From Streptococcaceae bacterium AF77-01CM03A (GTDB taxonomy: Bacteria > Bacillota > Bacilli > Lactobacillales > Streptococcaceae): DNA of 64,000 nt. Below are positions 1 through 8,482 of the stretch, piece after piece. The position numbers and the translations under genes are program-made. The first letter of the stretch is position 1, and each line of letters begins with the position of its first letter. Location of the stretch: contig JAQDDS010000001.1 in the NCBI GenBank assembly GCA_027665725.1, forward strand, positions 248,001 through 312,000, written 5' to 3'. A model generated the notes under the pieces. The model did no database searches. It was not told the DNA's origin and saw nothing but the letters and a program-made list of their open reading frames with translations.

Positions 1-144
1 GATGGATGAATACTTCTAGAGTTAAATATAGTATAATAGGGACATACTTTTTGGTTTATTTTTGTTTGTAGTCGGATTATGAAAGAATATCCAATATTAT
101 GCGATAAGATAGAATGTTACAAAAAAGAAAGGGGATGCAATCCG

Positions 145-731
145 ATGAAGAAAGACAGATTAATTGTATTGACAGATGCTGTTCTAGCAATTATTATGAC
201 CATCTTGGTTTTAGAGTTAGAAAAACCAACAACACCAAGTCTTGAAGCTTTTTGGGATTTACGGCAAAATTTCTTTGCTTGTTTTCTTTCCTTTTTCTGG
301 TTGGGATCGTTATGGATGGCACTAAACACATTATGGGAAAAGGTTGAGAAAATTTCCTCAGAAATTATTTGGTGGAATTTGTTTCTACTCTTGGAGCGGC
401 AGGAGTTCTCTTTGGAGAATTTCATGCCATCCAAGATACCAGTCTGAATGATGTGGTGGACCGGATCTATATAAATGTCAAGGATTTACCGTTTCAGTCC
501 TTGGGAGCTTTAGCTAATATCCTGTCTGATATTAAGAAGGGACTGATTCAAGACAGTCATATCTGGTCTTTCTTCCAGTCATTTTTCAAACAATATCAGT
601 TGATAATCAGCTTAAATCAGATCTATCAGTTTGTCTATCTTTCTCTGATGGAGATCATGTCCTATCTTCACTTTGATTATTGGAAAAAAACGGCTCGGTC
701 AGGAGCTAGTATGAATAAGGAGAACAAATGA
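145..731 (+). pseudogene. broken TMEM175/DUF1211-like gene fused out of frame to an unrelated membrane-protein tail
   Basis: The first reading frame from ATG 145 (AAAGAAAGGGG ribosome site just upstream; TATAAT at 32-37) gives about 75 residues with the TMEM175-type first helix (DRLIVLTDAVLAIIMTILVL) and a second hydrophobic helix ending near IIWWNLFLL. The family, a bacterial K+ channel of about 200 residues and six helices, should continue in the same frame, but this frame stops at 447. A second frame, open from TTG 369 to 731, encodes about 120 residues that do not resemble the rest of TMEM175. The shift corresponds to one missing or two extra bases. The 3' end overlaps the K+ channel gene by 4 nt, so the remnant still sits in a cation-transport operon. 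A deletion joining two genes is likelier than a simple frameshift. Confidence 0.55.
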
Positions 732-1051
732 AACGTTTAAAAATGTTATGGCATATTATGCAGGTTACGGGTTTTACTCGGTTTGCTCTGAGTTTTGTGA
801 CCTTTGTTTTTGGGTCAGGAGGCGTGCTTTTCCTAGTTGAACCTGCTATCACAAATTACGGAGACGGTCTTTGGTATGCTTTTGTGACTTCGACGACTGT
901 CGGCTACGGGGATCTCCTAGCTGTGACCTTGATTGGAAGGATTACCAGTGTCTTCTTGACGATTTATGGGCTCATATTTTTTGGCTGTTTATCAGCTGTT
1001 ATTTTTAATTATTATACCAATTTAAATAAGGAAAGAGGAGAGGACAAATGA
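728..1051 (+). CDS. two-helix potassium channel family protein (Ion_trans_2)
   Basis: This 107-residue protein has one N-terminal membrane helix, a pore helix, the K+ selectivity filter TTVGYGD (about residues 57-63) and a second membrane helix. That is the complete minimal KcsA/MthK pore without a cytoplasmic RCK domain. Four such subunits would form a membrane K+ channel. It overlaps the stop of the upstream damaged gene by ATGA and is itself overlapped by the DUF389 gene, so the three are translationally coupled. The family and filter are clear; gating and physiological role cannot be read from the sequence. Confidence 0.85.
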   Translation: MKRLKMLWHIMQVTGFTRFALSFVTFVFGSGGVLFLVEPAITNYGDGLWYAFVTSTTVGYGDLLAVTLIGRITSVFLTIYGLIFFGCLSAVIFNYYTNLNKERGEDK

Positions 1052-2097
1052 CTGCCAATTATTCAACACGGGAATACCGTGAGAAATTATACGATGACCT
1101 TCATGTTCGATTGAGAGATACAGCGATTTTGATGTGTGCAATTTTTATTGCCTCTATCGGACTAAATATGAATTCAACAGCTGTCATTATAGGAGCCATG
1201 TTGATTTCACCTCTCATGACACCGATTGTTGGACTGGGATTCGGTTTAGCTATTTTTGATACGCGTTTAATCAAGCAATCTCTAGAGGTTTTATTGACTC
1301 AAGTGTTGGTCAGTTTGCTTGTCTCGACTCTGTATTTCTGGATTTCTCCCTTGTCTTATGCAAGTAGCGAGTTGATTGCACGAACCTCTCCAACCATTTG
1401 GGATGTCCTCATTGCTATTGCTGGTGGGATTGCTGGTGTGATCGGTTCAAGGAAAAAAGAAGCAAACAATATCGTGCCAGGAGTAGCCATTGCTACAGCT
1501 CTGATGCCGCCTATCTGTACTGCTGGCTATGGTTTAGCTAATGGGAATGTACGATTTTTATTGGGGGCTCTCTATCTTTTCTTGATCAACTGTGTCTTTA
1601 TCATGCTAGCCAACATTGTTGGAACAAGAATTTTGATGAGAAAATCTCCTTTAACTTCATTTAAAGAGCTGAGCATTAAAATGAGAATTGGCTTGATATC
1701 TTTGATTGTATTGTTGATTCTTCCAGCTAGCTATTCGGCAGTTACTCTGACAATAGAACAAGCGCGCAAAGAAGGGATCAAACAGTTTGTAGGAAAAGAG
1801 TTCGCCAATTATACGGTTATTAATCAAGTCTACAAGTCAAGTAACAATGAATTGGTCTTGACGGTTGTTGGAGATCCGATTTCAGAAGAAGAATTAGAAA
1901 CACTCCACCAAAAACAAGCCTCTTACGGTATTCAATCTGTTCAATTGAAAGTGAATCAAGTTCAGAACTCGCCAACATTAGATAGTGAAGCGACCAAGGA
2001 ATTTTATGAAAACATTGACAAGTATATTGATCAAAAACTCTCTGAAAAAGATTCACAAAACGATCTCGTAAAAGAAAATGAAGCAGACAAGGATTGA
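1048..2097 (+). CDS. DUF389 / TIGR00341 family membrane protein
   Basis: This 349-residue protein has about six hydrophobic helices between residues 25 and 240, including the family-typical stretch NSTAVIIGAMLISPLMTPI and a GIAGVIGSRKKEANNIVPGV segment. A charged cytoplasmic tail of about 110 residues follows. DUF389 proteins are bacterial membrane proteins without an established activity. The start overlaps the stop of the K+ channel gene (ATGA), which suggests joint expression with ion transport. The tail is rich in E, K, D and N. Confidence 0.8.
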   Translation: MTANYSTREYREKLYDDLHVRLRDTAILMCAIFIASIGLNMNSTAVIIGAMLISPLMTPIVGLGFGLAIFDTRLIKQSLEVLLTQVLVSLLVSTLYFWISPLSYASSELIARTSPTIWDVLIAIAGGIAGVIGSRKKEANNIVPGVAIATALMPPICTAGYGLANGNVRFLLGALYLFLINCVFIMLANIVGTRILMRKSPLTSFKELSIKMRIGLISLIVLLILPASYSAVTLTIEQARKEGIKQFVGKEFANYTVINQVYKSSNNELVLTVVGDPISEEELETLHQKQASYGIQSVQLKVNQVQNSPTLDSEATKEFYENIDKYIDQKLSEKDSQNDLVKENEADKD

Positions 2098-2191
2098 GGA
2101 CAATGAACTGAATCGGTTTTTACGCCGTGTTTTTCTTGTATCTTCCTCTTTCTTACTTATAGCAGGTTGTTTTTGCTTGAATAAGAAATAA
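2078..2191 (+). CDS. possible 37-residue lipoprotein-like peptide
   Basis: A short frame begins inside the end of the DUF389 gene. It encodes a basic N-terminus, a hydrophobic stretch and the sequence LLIAGC, which matches a lipobox, followed by only six more residues (FCLNKK). Its ribosome site (AAAAGAAA) is weak. If translated, the mature lipoprotein would be tiny and the cleaved signal peptide would be the main product. It may equally be the tail of a decayed gene. Confidence 0.3.
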   Translation: MKQTRIEDNELNRFLRRVFLVSSSFLLIAGCFCLNKK

Positions 2192-2654
2192 ATTAGAAGT
2201 TCTATCATCTAAGAAAAATGATGAACAAAAAATCATTTAACTAATGGTGTGAACGTTTAGTGTTTATCAGCTCCATTCTCTGTAATTTTGGGGGTAAAAT
2301 CCACACCATTCGGATAAAATTAGTTGAATTTGATTGGAAAAAAGCTTTTATAAAAGCGGAGAAAAGTCTTGATATTACGCTGTTTTTAGTCCAACTGAAA
2401 TTCATACTTTCCAAACCAGGTCTTAAGAAAGCTCGTAAAGCTAGCCAGTTCTCTAAACGTTAAGAACTAGCTACAATACAGCATTTACAACACTTCATGG
2501 TTCACACCATGGGGTGTTTTTGATGATTTTAAGCAAAATTCACACCATTTAATTGAAAGTTATTCAAATTAGATGAAAATTTGTTTGCTGAAAAAGTTGG
2601 GAAACATTGATTTTAAGCGAATTTTGAAACATATTCGAATGGGAGTTTTTAAAA

Positions 2655-2843
2655 TCATGTTTCGGTTGTAAAAGTGCCAAACTGGACTCTCCATAGGAGG
2701 GTGATATCATCTGCTAATAGATTGTCTTCTAGTAGTTCCATTTTGCGTTTTGGGACAGGTTTAGGGCCTTCCATATCAAGATTAGGAAAGATATAGGGCT
2801 TGACAGGGTAGTCTTTATAGACAGTATCAAAAGTAGTATTCAT
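2655..2843 (-). CDS. possible small hypothetical protein
   Basis: This is a 62-residue minus-strand frame with ATG at 2843 preceded by AGAAAG at a usable distance. The product is soluble, acidic in the middle and rich in proline (KPVPKRK), with no signal peptide or membrane helix. I do not recognise a family. It lies alone between a degenerate stretch and the rpsP promoter, pointing the other way. It could be a remnant. Confidence 0.35.
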   Translation of the reverse strand: MNTTFDTVYKDYPVKPYIFPNLDMEGPKPVPKRKMELLEDNLLADDITLLWRVQFGTFTTET

Positions 2844-2916
2844 AAATTTTTTCTTTCTAATTTATCCCTATTAGTCTAAAAAATTTAAAAATTTTAAAGT
2901 CTGTCAAGTTTTTTTC

Positions 2917-2944
2917 TTGACACCTCTCAGAAATCTGTTATAAT
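2917..2944 (+). promoter_or_regulatory. rpsP promoter
   Basis: TTGACA (2917-2922), a 16-base spacer and TATAAT (2939-2944) form a full consensus sigma-70 type promoter about 65 bases before the rpsP start. Confidence 0.85.
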
Positions 2945-3010
2945 AGAACATGTGCTAAATAGCTTAGCTATTTCACCGAAATAAAAAATAAAAGAAAAGA
3001 GATATTAAAA

Positions 3011-3283
3011 ATGGCAGTAAAAATCCGTTTGACTCGTATGGGTTCTAAGAAAAAACCTTTCTACCGTATTAACGTAGCAGATTCACGTTCACCACGTGAT
3101 GGACGTTTCATCGAAACAGTTGGAACTTACAACCCACTTGTTGAAGAAAACCAAGTAACTTTGAAAGAAGACCGTATTTTGGCATGGTTGGCTGATGGAG
3201 CTCAACCTTCAGATACAGTTCGCAACATCCTTTCAAAAGAAGGCGTATTGAAGAAATTCCACGATTCTAAATTCTCAAAATAA
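3011..3283 (+). CDS. rpsP: 30S ribosomal protein S16
   Basis: This 90-residue basic protein opens with [18 protein letters not shown], the S16 signature, and contains [12 protein letters not shown] and GTYNP. It is a small-subunit protein needed for 30S assembly. The length is normal. A consensus promoter precedes it and khpA follows after 19 bases, a pairing usual in streptococci and other Firmicutes. Confidence 0.97.
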   Translation: MAVKIRLTRMGSKKKPFYRINVADSRSPRDGRFIETVGTYNPLVEENQVTLKEDRILAWLADGAQPSDTVRNILSKEGVLKKFHDSKFSK

Positions 3284-3302
3284 GTTTAAAGTAGGTTGAC
3301 AG

Positions 3303-3542
3303 ATGGATACGATTGAAAATCTCATTATTGCAATTGTGAAACCTTTGATTTCACAACCAGATGCCTTAACTATCAAGATTGAAGATACACCAGAATTTTT
3401 GGAATATCATTTGGATCTTGACCAGAGCGATGTGGGTCGTGTAATCGGTCGTAAGGGTCGCACTATTTCTGCGATAAGAACGATTGTCTACTCTGTCCCA
3501 ACTGAAGACAAAAAAGTAAGAATCGTTATTGACGAAAAATAA
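3303..3542 (+). CDS. khpA: KH-domain RNA-binding protein KhpA
   Basis: This 79-residue single type II KH domain carries the GRKG loop ([13 protein letters not shown]) that contacts RNA. In streptococci KhpA forms a complex with KhpB/EloR, binds many RNAs and affects cell elongation and division; that role is family knowledge, not visible here. It is co-transcribed with rpsP and closed by a strong terminator directly after the stop. Confidence 0.92.
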   Translation: MDTIENLIIAIVKPLISQPDALTIKIEDTPEFLEYHLDLDQSDVGRVIGRKGRTISAIRTIVYSVPTEDKKVRIVIDEK

Positions 3543-3543
3543 G

Positions 3544-3571
3544 AAAAGCGGGACATGGTCTCGCTTTTTTT
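3544..3571 (+). terminator. terminator of rpsP-khpA
   Basis: Hairpin AAGCGGGAC / GTCTCGCTT with loop ATG, followed by a T run, starts at the khpA stop codon. Confidence 0.85.
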
Positions 3572-3668
3572 GCAAGGAGAATAGTAATAGCGATCATCAT
3601 GAAGTACCAGGTCTTAGTCTGATACATTTTTACTTGATGATATCTAGATGCAAAGGGAGTTATAATTT

Positions 3669-4571
3669 ATGAACGAAAAAACAAAAGCCTATTTGGCAGC
3701 CTTTTCTTTTTCAACTATTATTGGGTTTTCTTTTCTATTTACCAAGGTTGCCTTAGGATTTGCTAGTCCTTTGACCAACTTAGCCCATCGCTATACAGTC
3801 GCAACTCTAGTCTTATTCATTCTTCAACAATCCAAGGTGATACAGGTAAAGCTTACAAAAGAGGATATTTTATCAATCTTACCAATGAGTCTCTTTTATC
3901 CCATCTTCTTTTTCATGTTCCAATCCTTTGCTCTTCAGTATATTTCATCATCTGAAGCTGGGATTTTGCAAGCCCTGGTGCCCATCATTACCCTCATTTT
4001 GGCCTCAATCTTTTTAAAGGAAAAAACCACGATGGTTCAAAAGTTCTTTCTTTTTCTTTCTGTTGCAGGGGTTGTTTATATTTTTCTTAGTAAGGGAGCT
4101 AATTTTGGAGCAGGTACAGCTATCTTTGGCTATGTATTGATGCTTGGATCTGTTTTCTCAAATGCCATTAATAATATCCTTAGCAAGTACAAGGGAGGCC
4201 AGTACAAGGTTATGGACCTGACTGTAGTTGTGATTCTAGTCGGCTTTATTGTTTTTAATTGCTTAAGTCTCTTTTCTTACATCGCAAGTAGCAATCTAAT
4301 GGGCTATTTTGAACCCCTTGGTCATGTTGGCTATATCTTTTCTATCCTCTATTTAGGAATTCTAGCCTCAATCGTAACAGCGGCTTTATCTATTTATTCT
4401 ATTGTTAGACTAGGAGCATCAACAGTTAGTGTTTTTGGAAATCTAGGAACTGTTTTAACCATTGTAGCAGGAGCGGTAATTCTGCAGGAGCCAATTTATA
4501 GTTATCACTTGCTTGGTGCATCCATGATTATTGCTGGAATTTTAGGCATGAATCTGATGAGAAAAAAGTAA
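3669..4571 (+). CDS. EamA/DMT-family transporter
   Basis: This 300-residue protein is almost entirely hydrophobic, with ten predicted membrane helices in two EamA repeats (each about 140 residues) and the usual ALQYISSSEAGILQALVPIITLI segment of the drug/metabolite transporter superfamily. The substrate is unknown. The AAAGGGAG ribosome site fixes ATG 3669. The gene stands alone between two terminators. A possible hairpin in its leader (about 3594-3607 with 3641-3651) may be chance. Confidence 0.85.
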   Translation: MNEKTKAYLAAFSFSTIIGFSFLFTKVALGFASPLTNLAHRYTVATLVLFILQQSKVIQVKLTKEDILSILPMSLFYPIFFFMFQSFALQYISSSEAGILQALVPIITLILASIFLKEKTTMVQKFFLFLSVAGVVYIFLSKGANFGAGTAIFGYVLMLGSVFSNAINNILSKYKGGQYKVMDLTVVVILVGFIVFNCLSLFSYIASSNLMGYFEPLGHVGYIFSILYLGILASIVTAALSIYSIVRLGASTVSVFGNLGTVLTIVAGAVILQEPIYSYHLLGASMIIAGILGMNLMRKK

Positions 4572-4592
4572 AGATTGCTTAGCAATCTTTTT
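4570..4592 (+). terminator. terminator after EamA gene
   Basis: A perfect 9-bp stem AAAGATTGC / GCAATCTTT with loop TTA and a T run overlaps the stop codon. Confidence 0.85.
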
Positions 4593-4720
4593 CTTTATCT
4601 ATACGATACAGAAAATTCAAAATTTTTAATGAAATTAGGCTTGAAAAACGATGATTTTAATTTAGCATGATAAAATAGATAAAAAGAATGATATTAGGTT
4701 AAAGAGGAGAGAGTATAGAA

Positions 4721-5578
4721 ATGAAGCCAAATGATATTGCTGAAGCTATTGCTTTTTATAACAGAGAACCCGAGACTTTAGTACGCCACATTATACCAGT
4801 ATTAGATTGTGATTTGGTTGTTTATCATCGTCCTGGGAACGCAAATAAAGGCAACATTATTTTCTATCATGGAGCTTGTGGCCGTAGTCAGATGTGGGCC
4901 CACCAGTATGATGCTTTTGATGGATTTGACCTTTACTTTGTTAATGTTAGAGGGCAGGGGGAATCACCTATGAAAGTTGGCCTTCCCGACTTGGAAGGCG
5001 CTATTCAAGATGTAGATGCTATTTTATCCTATTTTCAGCTAGATAAGGTGATATTGGTCGGTCATTCTTGGGGAGGAAATCCACTTCAAGAGTATACCTG
5101 TCGCCATCCAGAAAGAGTCCTAGCCTTGGTCATGGTAGATAGTTGGGGACAGCATCGATACCTATCAGATAAAGAAAGAGGTCGAATCAAATATAGTTCT
5201 CTTATGTACAAGACGATTCCTTGGAAGGTGATTGCAGATAAGAACTCAAAAATGTGTACAGATAATCCTATCACAAGAGAATTAGTCAAGACTGCCATTA
5301 TAGAAACTGGGCGAGATGTTTTTTTGAACCTTGGAATCACAGGTTTCTTGGCAGTCCATGAGATAGAAGGATATAAAGGAAATCCTCCCATGCTATTAGT
5401 AAGAGGCGAAAATGATTTTCCGAAACACCTAAAAATAATCTATGATGGTATCATTGCTCTAAATCCCAATGCGCGTCAAGTAACGATTTCAGACAGTAAA
5501 CACCAACCGATGAATGACCATCCTAAAGAGTTTAATCAGATAGTTGGTGATTTTTTTGAAGAAGTAGTAGCCTTGTAA
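4721..5578 (+). CDS. alpha/beta hydrolase
   Basis: This 285-residue protein has an alpha/beta hydrolase fold: HG oxyanion turn (FYHGACGRS, about residue 50), nucleophile elbow GHSWGG (Ser about residue 117), an acid after LLVRGEND and a late histidine in DSKHQPMNDHP. No signal peptide is present, so it is probably a cytoplasmic esterase, lipase or C-C hydrolase; the substrate cannot be inferred. AGAGGAGAG precedes the start, and a TGATAAAAT extended -10 lies at 4668-4676. Confidence 0.8.
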   Translation: MKPNDIAEAIAFYNREPETLVRHIIPVLDCDLVVYHRPGNANKGNIIFYHGACGRSQMWAHQYDAFDGFDLYFVNVRGQGESPMKVGLPDLEGAIQDVDAILSYFQLDKVILVGHSWGGNPLQEYTCRHPERVLALVMVDSWGQHRYLSDKERGRIKYSSLMYKTIPWKVIADKNSKMCTDNPITRELVKTAIIETGRDVFLNLGITGFLAVHEIEGYKGNPPMLLVRGENDFPKHLKIIYDGIIALNPNARQVTISDSKHQPMNDHPKEFNQIVGDFFEEVVAL

Positions 5579-5595
5579 GATAGGACCTGTTCAAC

Positions 5596-5624
5596 TTGAG
5601 AAAATCCCTGTAACATGATAAAAT
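5596..5624 (+). promoter_or_regulatory. rimM promoter
   Basis: TTGAGA (5596-5601), a 17-base spacer and TAAAAT (5619-5624) with an upstream TG form an extended -10 promoter. Confidence 0.65.
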
Positions 5625-5652
5625 AAAGGGAGAATTAGATACAGGAGATCAG

Positions 5653-6171
5653 ATGAACTACTTTAACGTTGGGAAAATTGTCAATACGCAAGGTTTGCAG
5701 GGGGAAATGCGAGTCTTGTCAGTGACAGATTTTACTGAGGAACGCTTTAAAAAAGGGGCAGAGTTGGCCTTATTTGATGAAAAAGATCAATTTGTGCGAA
5801 CAGTGGTTATCGCTAGCCATCGTAAGCACAAGAACTTCGATATCATCAAGTTCAAGGATATGTACCATATCAATGACATTGAAAAATACAAGGGTTACAG
5901 TCTAAAGGTTGCTGAGGAGAATCTCAATGATCTTGATGATGGTGAGTTTTACTACCACGAGATTATCGGTTTAGAAGTCTATGAGGGAGATAACTTGATT
6001 GGAACCATCAAGGAAATCCTTCAGCCAGGTGCCAATGATGTCTGGGTGGTCAAACGTAAAGGCAAACGTGACCTGCTCTTGCCCTATATTCCGCCTGTTG
6101 TCCTTAATATAGATATTCCTAATAACCGTGTGGATGTTGAACTCTTAGAAGGGTTAGACGATGAAGATTGA
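5653..6171 (+). CDS. rimM: ribosome maturation factor RimM
   Basis: This 172-residue protein has an N-terminal RimM beta-barrel ([18 protein letters not shown]) and a C-terminal PRC-barrel ([11 protein letters not shown]... [11 protein letters not shown]... LLPYIPPVV). RimM helps mature the 30S head near S19. The length is normal. It overlaps trmD by 11 bases, a conserved pairing. AGGAG at 5642-5646 fixes the start. Confidence 0.96.
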   Translation: MNYFNVGKIVNTQGLQGEMRVLSVTDFTEERFKKGAELALFDEKDQFVRTVVIASHRKHKNFDIIKFKDMYHINDIEKYKGYSLKVAEENLNDLDDGEFYYHEIIGLEVYEGDNLIGTIKEILQPGANDVWVVKRKGKRDLLLPYIPPVVLNIDIPNNRVDVELLEGLDDED

Positions 6172-6880
6172 TATTTTAACCCTCTTTCCAGAAATGTTCA
6201 CACCCTTAGAACATTCCATCGTTGGAAAGGCTCGAGAAAAAGGACTCTTAGATATCCACTATCATAATTTTCGTGACTACGCTGAAAAGGCTCGTCATGT
6301 TGACGATGAACCCTACGGTGGTGGTCAAGGGATGTTGCTAAGAGCGCAACCCATCTTTGATGCCTTTGATGCCATTGAAAAAAAGAATCCGCGCGTGATT
6401 CTCTTAGACCCTGCTGGGAAAAAGTTCGATCAGGCTTACGCTGAGGATTTGGCGCAAGAAAAAGAGCTTATCTTTATTTGTGGGCACTACGAAGGTTATG
6501 ATGAACGGATTAAGACCTTGGTAACAGATGAGATATCTCTTGGAGATTATGTCTTGACCGGTGGAGAACTAGCAGCAATGACCATGATTGATGCGACGGT
6601 TCGCTTGATTCCAGAAGTTATCGGGAAGGAAGCAAGTCACCAGGATGATAGCTTTTCATCAGGACTCTTGGAATATCCTCAGTACACAAGACCTTATGAT
6701 TATCGTGGAATGCTAGTTCCAGATGTTCTTATGAGTGGACACCATGAAAACATACGTCAATGGCGACTCTATGAGAGCCTCAAGAAAACCTACCAACGTA
6801 GACCTGATTTGCTGGAAGAGTATGAACTGACAGCAGAAGAAGAGAAAATGTTAGCAGAAATTAAAGAAAATAACAATTAA
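6161..6880 (+). CDS. trmD: tRNA (guanine-37-N1) methyltransferase
   Basis: This 239-residue SPOUT-class enzyme makes m1G37 in tRNAs that read CNN-type codons and so prevents frameshifting. Seen here are the start [10 protein letters not shown], the deep-knot motifs [12 protein letters not shown] and [13 protein letters not shown], and the conserved [13 protein letters not shown]. It overlaps rimM and is followed after 12 bases by an ATP-cone protein. Confidence 0.97.
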   Translation: MKIDILTLFPEMFTPLEHSIVGKAREKGLLDIHYHNFRDYAEKARHVDDEPYGGGQGMLLRAQPIFDAFDAIEKKNPRVILLDPAGKKFDQAYAEDLAQEKELIFICGHYEGYDERIKTLVTDEISLGDYVLTGGELAAMTMIDATVRLIPEVIGKEASHQDDSFSSGLLEYPQYTRPYDYRGMLVPDVLMSGHHENIRQWRLYESLKKTYQRRPDLLEEYELTAEEEKMLAEIKENNN

Positions 6881-6892
6881 AAGGAGAAAACT

Positions 6893-7231
6893 ATGCAAGT
6901 AATTAAACGTGATGGACAAGTCGCTGATTTTGATCCAGATAAAATCTACCAAGCTATCCTTAAGGCGGCTCAGACAGTCTATGTTTTGACTGACGATTTG
7001 CGCCAAAATCTAGCTCAAGTTACTAAAAAGGTTGTGTTGGACTTGGAAGAAGCAAAAGTAGAGCGTGCGACTATCAGTATGATTCAATCAATGGTTGAGC
7101 ACCGCTTACTTGGTGCTGGCTACATTACAATCGCAGAACACTATATCTCTTATCGTTTGCAACGTGATTTGGAGAGAAGTGGTTATGGTGACCACATCGC
7201 TGTTCACCTTCATTTTGAACAAATTCGCTAA
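6893..7231 (+). CDS. stand-alone ATP-cone domain protein
   Basis: The 112 residues consist essentially of one ATP-cone domain: VIKRDGQVADFDPDKIYQAILKAA at the N-terminus and a helical half ending near the YISYR element. ATP-cones usually sit on ribonucleotide reductases or NrdR and sense ATP/dATP. Here there is no reductase barrel and no NrdR zinc ribbon. It follows trmD in the same operon and ends at a strong bidirectional terminator. The domain call is good; the function is unknown. Confidence 0.75.
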   Translation: MQVIKRDGQVADFDPDKIYQAILKAAQTVYVLTDDLRQNLAQVTKKVVLDLEEAKVERATISMIQSMVEHRLLGAGYITIAEHYISYRLQRDLERSGYGDHIAVHLHFEQIR

Positions 7232-7236
7232 GATAA

Positions 7237-7269
7237 AAAGAGTGAGATGATAAAAGCATCTCACTCTTT
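7237..7269. terminator. bidirectional terminator between convergent genes
   Basis: A perfect 13-bp stem (AAAGAGTGAGATG with its complement) with a 7-base loop and flanking A and T runs can stop transcription in both directions. The minus-strand gene stop (7261-7263) lies inside the stem. Confidence 0.9.
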
Positions 7270-7581
7270 CTTAAATCTTCTTTTTTGGGCCGTTTGGATA
7301 GTCGAGGGAACGAAAGTTACCCTTCGAATATCCGACACTCGAATAATACGGCTGACGTTTTTGGCGAAATTTTTAACAATAATTTGTTGGCGGTCAGTAT
7401 CATACTTGATAATATCACCTGTAAAACTCGTTTCCGCGAAGATGATATGTACAGCCTTTTTTTGGGCTAGGGCTTCTTCAAGTCTAGCAATTAGGGGATC
7501 GCTTTTTTCAGGAATGGAATCTTCATGTCCATTGACAAAATCATGGACTTTTTGCAAAGCCCGTTTTAATAAATCTTTCAT
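7261..7581 (-). CDS. hypothetical protein, possibly YolD/Sm-like fold
   Basis: This 106-residue soluble protein has a helical N-terminal half (KDLLKRALQKVHDFVNG...LEEALAQKKAVHI) and a beta-rich C-terminal half (IIFAETSFTGDIIKYD...IIVKNF...IRVSDIRRVTFV). The strand pattern resembles YolD-like or Sm-like barrels, which is inference only. GGGAGG lies six bases before the ATG. It is convergent with the ATP-cone gene and shares its terminator. Confidence 0.65.
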   Translation of the reverse strand: MKDLLKRALQKVHDFVNGHEDSIPEKSDPLIARLEEALAQKKAVHIIFAETSFTGDIIKYDTDRQQIIVKNFAKNVSRIIRVSDIRRVTFVPSTIQTAQKRRFKKE

Positions 7582-7673
7582 TCCGGCCTCCCTTCTTTAC
7601 ATCATTATATAAAAATTTTATGAAATCTACAAGATTTTTCGAATAATCAATTGAGAACAAAAAGGAGAAAAAC

Positions 7674-7889
7674 ATGGCAGAATTTACATTTGAAATCGAA
7701 GAACACTTGCTTACTCTATCTGAAAATGAAAAAGGATGGACCAAAGAAATCAATCGTGTCAGCTTTAATGGTGCACCAGCGAAGTTTGACATTCGTAGCT
7801 GGAGTCCTGACCACACCAAGATGGGGAAAGGAATTACCCTCTCAAATGAAGAATTTCAAATCATGGTGGATGCTTTCAAGAATCAATAA
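7674..7889 (+). CDS. YdbC/PC4-like single-stranded nucleic-acid binding protein
   Basis: This 71-residue protein contains FEIEEHLLTLSE, GWTKEINRVSFNGAPAKFDIRSWSPDH and KMGKGITLSNEEFQIMVDAF, matching the lactic-acid-bacterial YdbC (DUF2128) family, whose Lactococcus member folds like the PC4 coactivator and binds single-stranded DNA. That is remembered family knowledge. AAAGGAG gives a clear start. A terminator follows. Confidence 0.8.
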   Translation: MAEFTFEIEEHLLTLSENEKGWTKEINRVSFNGAPAKFDIRSWSPDHTKMGKGITLSNEEFQIMVDAFKNQ

Positions 7890-7910
7890 ACATTCATCTA
7901 AGATGAATCA

Positions 7911-7942
7911 AAAAGAGACTGGGAAAAATCCCGGCCTCTTTT
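7911..7942. terminator. bidirectional terminator between ydbC-like gene and bioY
   Basis: AAAAGAGACTGGG pairs with CCCGGCCTCTTTT (one wobble, one mismatch) around loop AAAAAT, between convergent genes. Confidence 0.8.
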
Positions 7943-8480
7943 ATTTGTTTGAAAAATAAGCTTGTGTACGAAGACGTTGGAGTAGTGGTCGGCTGATGAA
8001 GCTAATGGCTACAATTTTGGCAAGATCAGGGATGATAAATGGAATAACACCGACAGCCAGTGCTTTATCAAAAGGCATTCCAGCTAAGAAGTGGAGACTG
8101 AGAATACCACCTACAAAGACAAGTGAATCTCCCAAGAGATTTGCAAAGAAAATACGTAGAACACCACTATTGGTGTGAATGAGATAGGAAGCAAGCCCTG
8201 CATAGACAAGATCGAACCAAAGATAACCAGCGCTTGGTCCAACTAAAACGTGAAATCCAGCTCCACCGTTAGCAAAGACCGGTAGGCCAATAGCCCCAAG
8301 TAAGAGATAAATTCCGACAGAGAGAACAGCTTCTCTGGGTCTAAAAACAGTAGCGATGAGTCCGATAGCAAAGTTTTGCAGAGTGAAAGGAACGGGACCA
8401 ATCGGCATACTGATTTGGGCCAATACAGCAATCAGTGCAGCCCCGATAGCTGGGATAGCGTAAATGTGTGCTTTTTTCAA
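7941..8480 (-). CDS. bioY: BioY biotin transporter S component
   Basis: This 179-residue membrane protein with six helices has the BioY hallmarks MPIGPVPFTLQNFAIGL, PREAVLSVGIYLLLGAIGLPVFANGGAG and GPSAGYLWFD. BioY binds biotin and normally joins the ECF energising module (EcfA-A'-T) encoded elsewhere. The start codon is TTG at 8480; AGAGG lies 11 bases upstream on the minus strand. A consensus promoter and a BirA-like inverted repeat sit immediately before it, so repression by biotin-loaded BirA is likely. Confidence 0.92.
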   Translation of the reverse strand: MKKAHIYAIPAIGAALIAVLAQISMPIGPVPFTLQNFAIGLIATVFRPREAVLSVGIYLLLGAIGLPVFANGGAGFHVLVGPSAGYLWFDLVYAGLASYLIHTNSGVLRIFFANLLGDSLVFVGGILSLHFLAGMPFDKALAVGVIPFIIPDLAKIVAISFISRPLLQRLRTQAYFSNK

Positions 8481-8482
8481 AT

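Larger units (their letters stand above)
2192..3010. other. AT-rich intergenic stretch with short repeats, then the rpsP promoter
   Basis: No convincing gene fills this region. It holds four copies of a TTCACACCAT-like decamer (2244-2253 inverted, 2300-2310, 2501-2510, 2539-2549), a weak hairpin (AAATGAT 2216-2222 with ATCATTT 2232-2238), a terminator-like hairpin ACACC/GGTGT with a T run at 2504-2522, and a doubtful minus-strand ORF at 2655-2843. A 67-codon plus-strand frame at 2260-2463 has no ribosome site. The pattern suggests decayed mobile or repeat DNA, but I cannot name it. Confidence 0.5.

Noticed and set aside
2260-2463. A 67-codon plus-strand frame in the 2.2-2.5 kb spacer
   Set aside because: No ribosome site, no recognisable family, and it overlaps short repeats; probably chance or a remnant.
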